DNA from: Rhizomys pruinosus
Taxonomy: Eukaryota; Chordata; Mammalia; Rodentia; Spalacidae
Length of the DNA stretch: 64,000 nt
Direction of reading: 5' to 3'
Assembly: GCA_009823505.1 (NCBI GenBank)
Contig: VZQC01006709.1
Coordinates: forward strand, 582,366 to 646,365
In this document: one piece after another, positions 52,641-62,785 of the stretch
How positions within the stretch are numbered: position 1 is the stretch's first letter
How the letters are laid out: every line of letters begins with the position of its first letter
Program-made: the position numbers and the translations under genes
The notes under the pieces: model-generated
What the model was told of the DNA's origin: nothing
The model's input: only the letters and a program-made list of their open reading frames with translations
Database searches by the model: none

Positions 52641-52901
52641 GCCTCTGCCCCCACCCTCCGCCAAAACAATCTAAACATGCAATTAACATTTGATCCAGTG
52701 ATGGCAATTGTACTTTGGGTAATTATTCTAGAGAATAAAAACTTAAGTTCAGGCAGAATCATACACTAATGTTAATTTTAAAAGCCGTATTTGAAATAGC
52801 CAAAATCAGAAACAAATCTAACTCCTTTAAGAGGCAAGTAGTTAGAGAAATAATAGTGCATCTACACCACAGAATATTACTTTGCAATAAAGAAAGAATG
52901 A

Positions 52902-53048
52902 GCCAGGTGTGGTGGTGCACGCATTTAATCTTAGCATTTAGGAGGCAGAGGCAGGAAGATCTTTGTGAGTTCAAGGCCAGCCTGGTCTACAGAGTGAGTT
53001 CCAGGCCAGCTGGAGCTACAGGGAGACCCCTGACTCAAAAAACAAGTA
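52902..53048 (+). repeat. B1
   Basis: 'gagccaggtgtggtggtgca' to 'acccctgactcaaaaaac'. Confidence 0.92.
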
Positions 53049-53051
53049 CGT

Positions 53052-53280
53052 AGGGCTGAAGAGATGGCTCAGAGGTTAAGAGCACTGGCTGCTTTTGCAG
53101 GGGACTGGGTTCAGTTCCCAACACCCACATAGCAACTAACGACTGCCCATAACTCCAGTTCCAGGGACCTGACACTTCTTGCTTCCTTGGGCATTGCACT
53201 CGAGGGTATGCTTACATGTATGCAAGCAAAACACTGATACACATAAACTAAAAATTGAAAACATACAAAAATAAAAGTTA
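53052..53280 (+). repeat. B3 SINE
   Basis: 'agggctgaagagatggctca', B box 'gggttcagttcccaacaccc', A-rich tail. Confidence 0.88.
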
Positions 53281-53284
53281 CTGG

Positions 53285-53442
53285 CAAAAAGTTTTTTAAA
53301 CCTTTTGAGCAGGGTCTCCCTGTAGTCCCAGCTAGCCTAGAACTCCCTATATAAATCAGGCTCGTCTCACTCTCACAGAGATCCACCTGCCTCTGCCTCC
53401 TGAGCACCGGGATCAAAGGAATGTGCCATCACACCCAGCCTT
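53285..53442 (-). repeat. B1
   Basis: Reverse: 'aaccttttgagcagggtctc' to 'gtgccatcacacccagcc'. Confidence 0.9.
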
Positions 53443-53467
53443 AAATTTTTTTTTAAATAGAACTTCA

Positions 53468-53681
53468 GGGACTAGAGAGATAGCTCAGCAGTTAAGAATA
53501 CTGGCGTCTCTTGCAGAGGACCCAGGTTCAATTCCCAGCACCCACATGGAGGCTGACAACCATTCATAACTCCAGGTCCAGGGGAAACTGACACCCTCTT
53601 CCGACCTCCATGGGCATTGCATAACCTGGCTGCACTTACATACTTACTTGTTGTAATATATATAAAATAAAAATAACAACT
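53468..53681 (+). repeat. B3 SINE with target-site duplication
   Basis: Flanked by a perfect 13-bp duplication aaatagaacttca (53455-53467 and 53682-53694). Confidence 0.95.
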
Positions 53682-53694
53682 AAATAGAACTTCA

Positions 53695-54560
53695 ACAAAA
53701 ATGATTTTTTGCATGATCAGAAAAAAATATATAAGCAAGGTCCAGCATTAACCTCAGTGGTCTGACTTTGTGAAAATTCCTTTTACATGTCATTTGACTG
53801 AGTATAGGATGCCCAGATAGCTGCTAGTGCTAATTATTTCTTGGTATATCTGGGATGGTATTTCCACAGTGATTAGTGTGTGATTGGTGGACTGGTAAAG
53901 AGGATTACCCTCACCAATGCAGGTGGACAGACACTGTGTTTAAGACAGTCTCCCACCCTTGGACATGGCACTCTGGTCTTCTGGCTTTAGCACTCAGGAC
54001 GCTCTAGCAGCATCCCAGTTCTTGGGCCTTTCTGACTCTGCCTGAGCCTGTCCATTAGCTTCCAAGTTTCTGGCTTGCAGAGAGCAGATTGTGGGATTTC
54101 TTGGTCTCTATATACACATGACTCAATCTCATACCCCCCCCACTATCTTGTAATTCTCACATCTTTTCTCACATCTTGAGTCCTTGGGAGGCAGAGCTTA
54201 TTTGCTTGCTCTCCCTTTATCCCTTCACTCCCTTGAAGCCTGATCCACACGCTCCGGAAGGCCACGGAGCATGGGCTGTAACAATCACTCCCTAGCTTTA
54301 TAAAGTTTGAATTCCTGGATGGGGGAGAGGGGGTTCTAGGAAGTGGATCAGGCAGGGATAATTTGGTCTTTAAACAATCTGATTTCCCAACAATTCGAGA
54401 AGTCTGGGGCTAAGCTATACCAGGCCATGTACACATGTATTTAACTGCAGGGCCAGGCTGAGCCGTCTTCCTTCCCAGGTTTCCATCCCTGAGGATGAGC
54501 CAGACCTTAAAGTCCCTAGGACATGCTGGGACTATGTGATGGGCAGGAGGAGGGAGTATT
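53695..54560. other. Repeat-poor stretch, no gene seen
   Basis: No recognised repeat. Contains 'cattagcttccaagtttctg' and a C-run at 54134. No domain in any open frame. Confidence 0.45.
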
Positions 54561-54574
54561 AAAATGAAGGCCAG

Positions 54575-54825
54575 GGGCTGGAGAGATAGCCTAGCGGTTA
54601 AGAGCACCGACTGCTCTTGCAGAGGATCTAGGTTGGATCCCCAGCACCCACATGGTGGCTAGGAACCGTCTGTAACTCCAATTCCAGGAGAACTCCAGTT
54701 CCAGGGGAATCTGAGACCCTCTTCTGACCTCCGCGGCATTACACGACACGGGTGCACAAACCTACATGCAGACAGTACATTCATACACATACAAAAATAA
54801 AGTTAAAAAAAATGAAATAAAAAAT
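54575..54825 (+). repeat. Young B3-like SINE with 17-bp duplication
   Basis: Flanked by a perfect 14-bp duplication aaaatgaaggccag (54561-54574 and 54826-54839). Confidence 0.97.
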
Positions 54826-54839
54826 AAAATGAAGGCCAG

Positions 54840-55763
54840 AGCTAGATGTGGGTGGTCAGGAAGCGAGAGCACACAGAGAGAAGCCAGGACATACTACAAT
54901 CTGTCTCTGCACTGATAGTGCCAGGGGGACTTGGGGCCAGCCAGAGAGACAGCTTCTGCGTCAGCCAATGGTCTAAGCAGAGAAGAAGCCAGGGCCTTCT
55001 TTCAACTTCACCTAATCTTTTAATACTTCTGTTGGTAGAGTTGATGTAATTCAGGCCTCCTGAAATAATACAAGGGCTTGTCCTCATCCAGCTTAAACAG
55101 AGAACTTGCAACCACCAAGACCTTAGGTCAAATCTGCAGTCATTTTCTTTGGGCGTGCCTTTCTGCAAACATTCACCCTGCCAGGCCCTGAAGCTATTCC
55201 TAGGACCAATGATTATGGGGGAGGAGGCAATGACGCGTCTATCTCATGGTTAGCAAACACTCTGTAGAGAACATGAGCAGAGAAACGGGCTGGAATGCGA
55301 AGGGAGAAGATTCTACGTATGAGTGGGAACCCGGGGCCATCTAGCCCGATCCTTACCCAAATTCATAAGTTTGAGTTCCAACTCTCAGTCCATTTCTAGA
55401 CCCCAGGGAAGTCCCTCACCTGGCACTCAGTTTCTTGGTTTGGAAAATGGGGGTCTGCCTGTAGTGGATGCTGTCAGCGCCTCCCCAGCATCTTGCAGCC
55501 TTTCCCATTCCATGCACGACCTTGCATGCATATTCACAAGAAAGAGAGATTCACTATCTTCCATCGCAGCCCTCAATCAAGAACCAAAGGGAGCATCTGT
55601 GTAGACACCTGGGCTCTCGGGAGTAGGATGATCAGAAACATATCTACACTGTCTCCCAGGGCTTGCCAAGATCCCATTGTCCATAGTGTTGAGGACCACA
55701 CATCCTTATGAGCTACCCTGTCCCTTGTTTCATATGCCCAGTGGTCCCCCCCACCCCTCCCAT
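54840..55763. other. Repeat-poor stretch, no gene seen
   Basis: About 0.9 kb. Overlapping frames at 54842-55168 (minus) and 55323-55604 (plus) have no recognised domain. Confidence 0.45.
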
Positions 55764-55779
55764 ATAAATGTTTGCCTGT

Positions 55780-55941
55780 AGCCAGGCATGGTGGTGCACA
55801 CCTTTAATCCTAGCACTTGGGAGGCAGAGGCAGGTGGATATTTATGAGTTCAAGGCCCACCTGGTCTACATAGTGAGCTCCAGGCCAGCTGGAACTAAAG
55901 GGAGACCCTGTCTCAAAAGGACAAAAAAAAAATAAAAATAA
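55780..55941 (+). repeat. B1 with target-site duplication
   Basis: Flanked by a perfect 16-bp duplication ataaatgtttgcctgt (55764-55779 and 55942-55957). Confidence 0.97.
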
Positions 55942-55957
55942 ATAAATGTTTGCCTGT

Positions 55958-56942
55958 GAATCCTTGTTACTAGGTCAACTTCCAAGGCATCCCAAAGCAA
56001 GAAACTTCCCAACATGCTCAGTGCTGTGGGTAAGCTCAGACACAGCCCTTAGACAAAGGTCAAACTTATCCTGAAATCCTGGCACTGTATACCAAGCAAT
56101 ATAAGCTACAAGTCCATTTGAGTGGGTGCCTGGGGACTTTTCCATCCTAAATGCTCCAGTATAGGATTTGAAGGTGGGGTGTAAGCCATAAAACACAGAG
56201 ACTGGGTGTGTACTCCGAAATGGACTCCCTAGTTTATCTGACTTTTATCAGCTTCTAACTTTCAGAAAACCAGCCAATACACCAATCAGCTAAGTGATTT
56301 GCTGAGCAGCATCAATGTTGAGTGTCATATTTGATGGCAAGCAAGTGATCTGATCCATGGCCTCAAAAGAGAGTATCTAAAAATGGACTTGGCAAAATTT
56401 GTAGCAAATCCTGAGGTATCCCGTGGAGCCAGGAAAGGAGTTTGTTAAAAGAACACAGAGGCTCCAGAGGAGACTCCCAAGGGCTGGGGATGGAGCAATA
56501 GAGACAGTAAAATAAATGACAGCATCAGACTGTAACCCACAGAATAAAATACATGTTTGGGAGTTCACACTGATATGAATTAGTAGTTGGGTAAATAAAC
56601 TGCTAGAGGAGACATGAAAACTCTTCTTTACCATGGAAATTCAATCAGCAGATGTGGATGGAAGGAGGGGAGGGACAAGCAACATTAGACAAATAGCAGT
56701 GATGGTTTCTGTAAACAGCATCTGCCCACAGATGCCAACATTAGTGGAAGATTTGAGAAGAAAAGCAATCTGCAAAGCCTCATGGCATCTACTCCCAGAG
56801 GCTGTTGACAAGGGTGGCCGGGGTGAAAGGAAAGTAAACAGCACCACCCAGAAAGAGCCCTCATGAGACCACATGACCAGGAAATCAAAGCCATTGTCTC
56901 AGAACTGAGACACCAGTGCCACATGCCACATGACACACTGCA
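55958..56942. other. Unassigned, possibly very old L1 3'UTR in part
   Basis: 56480-56900 faintly recalls an old L1ME-type 3'UTR ('gtagttgggtaaataaactg'). I cannot confirm this. No gene recognised. Confidence 0.35.
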
Positions 56943-57212
56943 CACCACGCTGCTGTGATACATAGCCAAGATGCACCTCCAGTATCGCACCACGCTGTTG
57001 TGATGCATAGCCAAGATGCACCTCCCGTATCGCACCACAATGCTGTGGTGCATAACCAAGACGCGCCTCCCGTATGGCACCACGCTGCTGTGATGCATAG
57101 CCAAGATGCACCTCCTGTATCGCACCACGCTGCTGTGGTGCGTAACCAAGATGCACCTCCCGTATTGCACCATGCTGCTGTGGTGCATAACCAAGATGCA
57201 CCTCCCGTATCA
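56943..57212. repeat. 45-bp minisatellite, 6 copies
   Basis: Units start at 56943, 56988, 57033, 57078, 57123 and 57168 (caccacgctgctgtgatgca + tagccaagatgcacctcccg + tatcg). Because 45 is divisible by 3, all frames lacking a stop stay open, which produces the long repetitive frames on both strands. Several units hold a gcaccac/gtggtgc palindrome. Confidence 0.97.
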
Positions 57213-57596
57213 TGCACAAGAGACCCCAGCAGTGGGTTTTCAGAAAAGTAACCAAGAACTTCCCTCCAGGGAGCCAGGTATCTAGTTCCTTCCAATGACA
57301 AGGAAAGGCTGCAGTGACAGGAGACTAGAGACAAAAAATCACTACACTGTGAAAATGGAGGCCTGACTGGGACCCCAGATCAAGGAAGTGGTGGTAGTGA
57401 GGGACCAGTCAAGTCTGCACGTGGTTAGAGGTTTGACTAAGGGTGTTGTAGGAAGGTTCATTTCTTGAGTTCTGACTAGTTCCTATGGTTGTGTGAGGTT
57501 GGGAGGCTAAAGGAGGGATGTGGTGACTACACAGGTCTTGCAACTTCTCTTTTCTTTCTTTTCTCTTTAGCTTTTGTTCTAATGAACTCATTTTAA
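57213..57596. other. Unassigned stretch
   Basis: No recognised element. A pyrimidine-rich TTCTTTTC patch lies at 57545-57570. Confidence 0.4.
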
Positions 57597-57705
<109 letters not shown>

Positions 57706-57853
57706 TTTGGTCTTTTTGAGACAGGGTCTCCCTGTAGCCCCAGCTGTCCTGGAACTCACTCTGTAGACCAGACTGGCCTTGAACTCACAAAGATCCGCCT
57801 GCCTCTGCCTCCCAAGTGCTAGGATTAAAGGCATGCCCCACCATGTCCGGCTC
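57706..57853 (-). repeat. B1
   Basis: Reverse and near consensus, from 'tttttggtctttttgagaca' to 'ccccaccatgtccggct'. Confidence 0.95.
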
Positions 57854-57856
57854 TGA

Positions 57857-58066
57857 TTTTTTTTTTTTTTAAGTGAATGAGTGTGTTGCTTACATGTATG
57901 GAACTGTACCCATGTCATGCAATGCCCACAGAGGTCAGAAGAGGGCATCAGATTTCCTGGAACTGGAGTTACAGTTGTTAGCCGCCCTGTGGGTGCTGAG
58001 AATCAAACCCAGGTCCTCTGCAAAACCAGCCAGTGCTCTTAAGGGCTAAGCCATTTCTCTAACCCC
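57857..58066 (-). repeat. B3 SINE
   Basis: Reverse: T run, 'cctggaactggagttacagt', end 'ccatttctctaacccc'. Confidence 0.88.
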
Positions 58067-58079
58067 CTCTTTAGTTTTC

Positions 58080-58274
58080 TAAAAAAATTTATGCATATGA
58101 ATGTTTTGCCTGAACGTATGTAAGTGCACCTTCTGGAGATCAGGTGAGGGCGTTGTTTTCTCTCTACCTGGATTATGGGTGGTTATCAGCTTCCACGTGG
58201 ATGCTGGAAACTGAATTCAGGTCTGCAAAAGCAGCCAGAGCTGTTAAAACTGCTGAGCCATCTCTCCTCCCCTA
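58080..58274 (-). repeat. B3 SINE, older
   Basis: Reverse: 'tgaatgttttgcctgaacgt', end 'ccatctctcctcccct'. Second of three tandem reverse copies. Confidence 0.8.
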
Positions 58275-58275
58275 A

Positions 58276-58457
58276 AGATTAATTTTTGTTCTTGTTTAGG
58301 TGTATGTATATGTCACATGTGTACAGGTGCCCGTGGAGGCCAAGAGAGGGTACCAGATGCCCTGGAGCTGGAGTTATTGGTGGTTGTGAGCAACGCAAAG
58401 TTGGTCCACCAGATGAGCAGCAAGCCCTCTTAACTGCTGAGCTGTCTCTCTAGCCCT
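58276..58457 (-). repeat. B3 SINE, older
   Basis: Reverse: 'ggtgcccgtggaggccaaga', 'gccctggagctggagttatt', end 'ctgtctctctagccct'. Confidence 0.8.
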
Positions 58458-58491
58458 GAGGTCTTATAACCTTTGGGCTTACTGCTTTGTT

Positions 58492-58577
58492 TTGTTTTCT
58501 GTGGACTGGGGATAGAACCCAGGGTCTGTGCATGCTAAGTAAGGGTTCTGCCTCTGAGCCTCATCTCCAGCCCTGCT
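58492..58577 (-). repeat. ID-type SINE
   Basis: Reverse: 'tggactggggatagaaccca' to 'gagcctcatctccagccct'. Confidence 0.72.
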
Positions 58578-59105
58578 ACTCTTTTTACTACTTTTTTTTT
58601 TTCTGAAGAACAAATTTAAAAGGAAAAAAAAAAAATCCTCAGCAAAGTTTCAGTTTTCCCTGCTGTTTGTGTGAACAGTGCCGGACACCAGAGCAACAGG
58701 TCTCAAAATATTTTGAATGTGGGAAAGGAGAGGTCAGAGTTGAAGTATTCTGTCTTTAAAGTTGTTCCTGAGCTTTGGAAGAAGCACACTCACAAAATCC
58801 CAGGTGGACAGATATATGGCAGGATTGATGCTGAGGCATCTGTCCTTGGTCCGGTCGCTCACTCACTCACAGATTCCCAGGTCAGATCTCCTAGCCCCAT
58901 GTCTGCATCAGCCAAAGCCAAGATCGGATTCTCGGATCCACAGAAGGTGATGTGCACATCTGTCTTAAACCCTATGTCCACTGCCACAGCCTCTTTGTGC
59001 CTCATTCAAATTTGGAACCAGAGTCAGTGCTGCTGTTGAGAATATCTGAGGCTCTTCAGCATGCTCTTAGCACCTGTGTTACAGCTGTGGCTAGAGCAGA
59101 GCTTT
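58578..59105. other. Repeat-poor stretch, no gene seen
   Basis: Includes a 122-codon plus-strand frame (58671-59039) beginning at a non-ATG codon. It has no domain I recognise, so I do not call it. Confidence 0.4.
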
Positions 59106-59109
59106 TTTT

Positions 59110-59352
59110 TTTTTAAGGGATTCTACAATATAATGACACAGTTGTTTGCAGATAACATTGATGTTACTCAGTATGTCATACAATTAGGTAATTGGTGCAT
59201 TTTGCAAGTATCTATGTCCAAATTTTGAACAATCCAAGGTTCCCATAGTCCAGTTGGAGAAGCTTGTATGCACAGGCATGTTGATCAGTTAGGAGTCCAG
59301 ACTATATTCCTGTAGTCTCATGATTCACCCCTATCTCTCTGCAGCCCTAGAA
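59110..59352 (-). mobile_element. Rodent L1-3'UTR-like sequence, reverse (copy 2)
   Basis: Diverged partner of 43500-43700: 'tagtccagttggagaagctt', 'gttgatcagttaggagtcca gactatat', 'atgattcacccctatc'. Confidence 0.45.
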
Positions 59353-59397
59353 CAGAGCTTTGTAAGCTTTTTTTACTCACAAGCCGTTTGGGGCTGG

Positions 59398-59630
59398 AAA
59401 TTTTTATTTTTTAATATTTTATTTATTATTTTTATTTTCTGTGTATGAGTATATTATCTGCATGTATGTAAGTGCACCTGTATTGTGCAGTGCCCATGGA
59501 ATCAGAAAGTGCCAGATGCCCCTGGAGTTACAGACAGTTGTTAGCTGCCATGTGGATGCTGGGAATCAAACCCGGGTCCTCTGCAAGAGCAGACGGTGCT
59601 CTTAACCGCTGAGACATCTCTCCAGCCCCA
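59398..59630 (-). repeat. B3 SINE
   Basis: Reverse: T-rich start, 'gcccctggagttacagacag', end 'acatctctccagcccc'. Confidence 0.9.
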
Positions 59631-59837
59631 GAAAGTTTTCATATGAGTTCAGGTATATAGTATACAAAATAGGTATACAAATAAAACATTTACTGAAAAA
59701 AATCATAAATTTATTTTAAAAACAATCCTGAAATATTTTTATCATTTACTGAAGGTGGACAGAAATCTGCATACAGGCGAAATGGATGTGCTCATTTATT
59801 TTTACATAAAGAATTAAAGCTTGGTTGAATACTTGTG
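59631..59837. other. AT-rich unassigned
   Basis: No element recognised. Confidence 0.4.
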
Positions 59838-59996
59838 TTTTGTTTGTTTGTTTGTTTGTAGACAGCTTCTTGCTATATAGACCAGGCTGGCCTCCTGCCT
59901 CTGCCTCTGCCTCTGCCTCTACCTTTGCCTCTGCCTCTGCCTCTGCCTCTCCCTCCCAAGTGCTGGGGTTACAGGTATGTGCCACCACATCTACCT
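59838..59996 (-). repeat. B1 with (GCCTCT)n expansion
   Basis: Reverse B1 remnant ('agacagcttcttgctatata') in which the natural 'tgcctctgcctc' motif has expanded to about nine hexamers at 59894-59949. Confidence 0.88.
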
Positions 59997-60083
59997 TTGA
60001 ATGAATATTTAGTTCTGCAGGATGTAAAGCATCCTCAACATTTTTCAGAAGTGACTGATACTTTGAGTTTTACCATCATCAAC

Positions 60084-60164
60084 GCTTTCATAGTTATGCA
60101 GTCCAAAATGGCTTTCATAGTTATGTAGTCCAAAATGGCTTTCATAGTTATGTAGTCCAAAATG
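60084..60164. repeat. 27-bp tandem triplication
   Basis: Three copies of gctttcatagttatgYagtc+caaaatg starting at 60084, 60111 and 60138. Only one base differs. Confidence 0.96.
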
Positions 60165-60839
60165 GCAAAGAAAGGAAAAATTTTTAGAGCATTTCAGAAA
60201 CAGTTGGAAATTCTATCACAGCCCTAAGCCCAAAGTTATCTCTTTATTATTCAGTTCTGAAAACTGAACCACGCTTTCATGAGGTTACATAAGTGATCTA
60301 TCCCTAAGTTATATCCCTAGCCCTCTAAACCAAAGCTTACTTAACTTTTTTTAACTCAAGTCAGCAAACAGTAATTTTAAAATCAAACATTCTAACATAA
60401 TACAATCCAATGGTATAGTAATTTGATACTTCAGTGATGAGGAATAATGATTAGAAAATATTAAAAATCTGGGTTTTTTAGTCGTTTTATGTTTCTGCAA
60501 TAGCAGAAAGCTTTGTGTGCACAGTAGCAATCCTGCAATTTGTAACAGAAATAGGCTGGAATTTGATCTGAGGTGTTTCTGATAGTGTTGGGACTGTATG
60601 GTGTCATCTCATGCACAGTGCAAAGTGTGCGTGTCATGTGTTCAGCACCAAGATTTCAGAGAAGAACACAGCAAGCACTGTCAGAAACACCTCAGATTTG
60701 TTACCTGTTTGATTTTGAATTAATATTTGTTGTTACACATTTAGAAACCCTTTACTCCTGGTAAATTTTTGGGACCCTCTCCCATAATCAGTTATATGAC
60801 CCTATATGAAGTTATAATCCACAGTGAAATCTGGAGGAT
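60165..60839. other. Unassigned stretch with a 22-bp inverted repeat
   Basis: Arms at 60566-60587 and 60676-60697 pair with one mismatch. No gene recognised. Confidence 0.55.
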
Positions 60840-60963
60840 GGCCGGTGAGATAGATAGCTGAGCAGGTAAAGGTGCTTGCTGCCAAGCCTGGACTGCCTGA
60901 GTTCAATTCCCAGACCACATGGAGAAAGGAGAGAACCAATTCTTGCAGCTTGTCCTGTGGCCA

Positions 60964-61008
<45 letters not shown>
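60840..61008 (+). repeat. tRNA-type SINE, 'ccaagcctg' head type, with (CA)n tail
   Basis: 'gccggtgagatagatagctg', 'ttgctgccaagcctggactg', pure (CA)n at 60965-61007. Confidence 0.85.
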
Positions 61009-61009
<1 letters not shown>

Positions 61010-61017
61010 TTTTAAAT

Positions 61018-61174
61018 ATAATTTTTTTTTGTCTTTTCAAGACAGGGTCTCCCTGTAGCTCCAGCTGTCCTGGAACTCACTCTGTAGACCAGGCTGGCCT
61101 TGAACTCACAAAATCCACCTGCCTCTGCCTCCCAAGTGCTAGGATTAAAGGCATGCACCACCACACCCGGCTAA
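61018..61174 (-). repeat. B1
   Basis: Reverse and near consensus. Flanked by aaatataa motifs on both sides. Confidence 0.94.
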
Positions 61175-61175
61175 A

Positions 61176-61391
61176 TATAACTTTTTTTAATTTTTTAAAA
61201 TTTTATTTATTTTTGTATGCGTATGAATGTATTGTCTGCATGTAGGTCTGTGCACCCATGTCGTGCAATGAACTGGAGCTCTGGAACTGGAGTTACAGAT
61301 GGTTCCCAGCCATGTGGGAGCTGGGGATCGAACCCGGGTCCTCTGCAAGAGCAGTCACGCTCCCAACTGCTAGGCCATCTCTCCAGGCCCC
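61176..61391 (-). repeat. B3-like SINE with internal deletion
   Basis: Reverse. Lacks the middle of the right half. Flanked by a perfect ctaaatataactttttt duplication (about 61173-61189 and 61391-61407). Confidence 0.93.
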
Positions 61392-61407
61392 TAAATATAA
61401 CTTTTTT

Positions 61408-61504
61408 AAAGCTAGGAAATAAATAAGGGGAGTGAGGACAAGGTGTGCAGAAAACCAAGTCAAGGGATCTCACAAGGAAGTGGGATCAAGAATGTAGGGA
61501 GACA
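61408..61504. other. Unassigned
   Basis: Short stretch with no family recognised. Confidence 0.4.
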
Positions 61505-61643
61505 GCGCTGAAGAGATGGCTCAGTGGTAAGAGCACTGTCTGGTCTTGCAGGGGCTGGGGTTCGGTTCTCAGCACCCACATGGAGGCTAACAACCATCTA
61601 TAACTATAGTTCCAGTGGATCTGACTCCTTTTTCTATCTAGTG
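61505..61643 (+). repeat. B3 SINE, 3'-truncated
   Basis: 'cgctgaagagatggctcagt' to 'gtggatctgactcctttttc', cut by the following B1. Confidence 0.85.
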
Positions 61644-61860
61644 GCTGGGCGTGGTGGCGCATGCCTTTAATCCTAGCACTTGGGAGGCAGAGGCAGGCGG
61701 ATCTTTGTGAGTTCAAGGCCAGCCTGGTCTACAGAGTGAGTTCCAGGACAGCTGGGGCTACAGGGAGACCCTGTCTGGAAAAGACCAAAAAATAAAAAAA
61801 TAAAAATAAAAATAAATAAAGAAATAAATAAAATTAATAAAAAAATAAAAAAAGAAAAAA
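61644..61860 (+). repeat. Young B1 with long A-rich tail
   Basis: Starts gctgggcgtggtggcgcatg and is near consensus. Tail of AAAT/AAAAT units to 61860. Confidence 0.95.
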
Positions 61861-62785
61861 CAGAGGAGGCTGGGTCGAGAGAAGGGACAGAACTTTGGAT
61901 TTCTCCCCAAGCTGTGCGGGCAATGAGCTGGCACAGTCCTGGTGTTCCAGCTCCTACCTGACTGTGTGTCACACAGCTAGGACAAAGGGAAGCAGTTGGA
62001 CCTGCTTGCTACCTGGATAACCCCTCTCTGCATGGGTCCTCTACTCACTGCTCAGAAGTCTTCCTACCTGCCACATCCAGGACCGCCTCTGGCTTCCTAT
62101 TCTCAGAGTGAACACGCTGGAGTGTGACTACCAGGATTATCCCACCCCAGCCACAGCCCCCAGCACACTACAGGACACAGATGACTGAGTGGGGTCCTTG
62201 GGGTCCTCAGAAATCTGTCGGGTAATGGGCACGGGAACACGGGTCTAGATTTGTTAAAAAAATAAAAATAAATTTATGTGAAAAAAAAGAAATCTGTTGG
62301 GTTTCAGTCCTGTCTTCTCTGTGGGCCCTGCAGGGCCACACTAACCCGCCCTGCCCTGCAGCTCTGACTGACAAGGGGCACATCCTAAGCCTACAGGCCC
62401 AGCGCAAGCCTGGGGGTGTCTGTCTCTCTGTGGCTGGGCCAGTCATGTGCCTGTCTGAGGAAGAATGCTTTGGGCCAAGTCAATTGCTCTGTCCCCACCA
62501 ACAGCAGGTCAGGAACAGGGAACAGAGGAGACTTAGATGATGTGGGGAAATCAGGGCCGTTGTCCCAAAGGCAAAAAGAACAGCTGCGTTGGCGAACCCA
62601 GCCCCTGCTCACGTCAGTCCACCACTCCTCTGCTCATCAGAAAGTTCACTGGAACCTGGTTAAACCTTCCCTTTCACCTGCTGCATGTGGTTCTGCCTCA
62701 TTGTTCACCAGACAGTTCTGAAAGTTTGCAGAGTTCTTTCACAAGCCCCACTGCAGTGGTGTAACCATTCCTTCACTCTTTTTTT
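61861..62785. other. Repeat-poor stretch, no gene seen
   Basis: About 0.9 kb, fairly GC-rich. Only the tiny insertion at 62224-62287 stands out. Frames on both strands lack recognised domains. Confidence 0.45.
62224..62287 (+). mobile_element. 64-bp retroposed fragment with polyA and target-site duplication
   Basis: Insert flanked by agaaatctgtYgggt (62209-62223 and 62288-62302, one mismatch). It ends in A8, with an AATAAA motif about 10 bases before the tail, as expected for an mRNA 3' end. The source is unknown. Confidence 0.75.

Larger units (their letters stand above)
45651..52900 (+). mobile_element. Long old L1 (L1M-type), plus strand, dissected by later insertions
   Basis: L1-like blocks occur in the order of a single element. 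They are 45655-45740 and 45785-45905 ('aaatccaccaggcacatcat'), 46345-46660 ('gaaaatatcctttaggactg'), 47130-47490, 47600-47920 ('ctagttctttgagaag', start of the RT region), 48975-49140 ('tgctggaagttctagctagt'), 49440-49685, 50820-50938, 51430-51705, 51830-52340 ('ccttgtcaaaattaaaaacc'), 52660-52900 ('acagaatattactttgcaat'). No frame survives. Confidence 0.7.

Noticed and set aside
9418..54825. tRNA genes suggested by A-box/B-box-like motifs
   Set aside because: All such motifs fall at the heads of B3-like, composite or ID SINEs. None folds as an intact tRNA with its own acceptor stem.
56685..57334. Long repetitive frames (up to 169 codons) around 56.7-57.3 kb
   Set aside because: They are produced by the 45-bp minisatellite, which cannot introduce stops when its unit is a multiple of three and stop-free. 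No start context, domain or splice evidence.
58671..59039. 122-codon plus-strand frame
   Set aside because: Starts at a non-ATG codon, has no recognised domain, and lies between old repeats.
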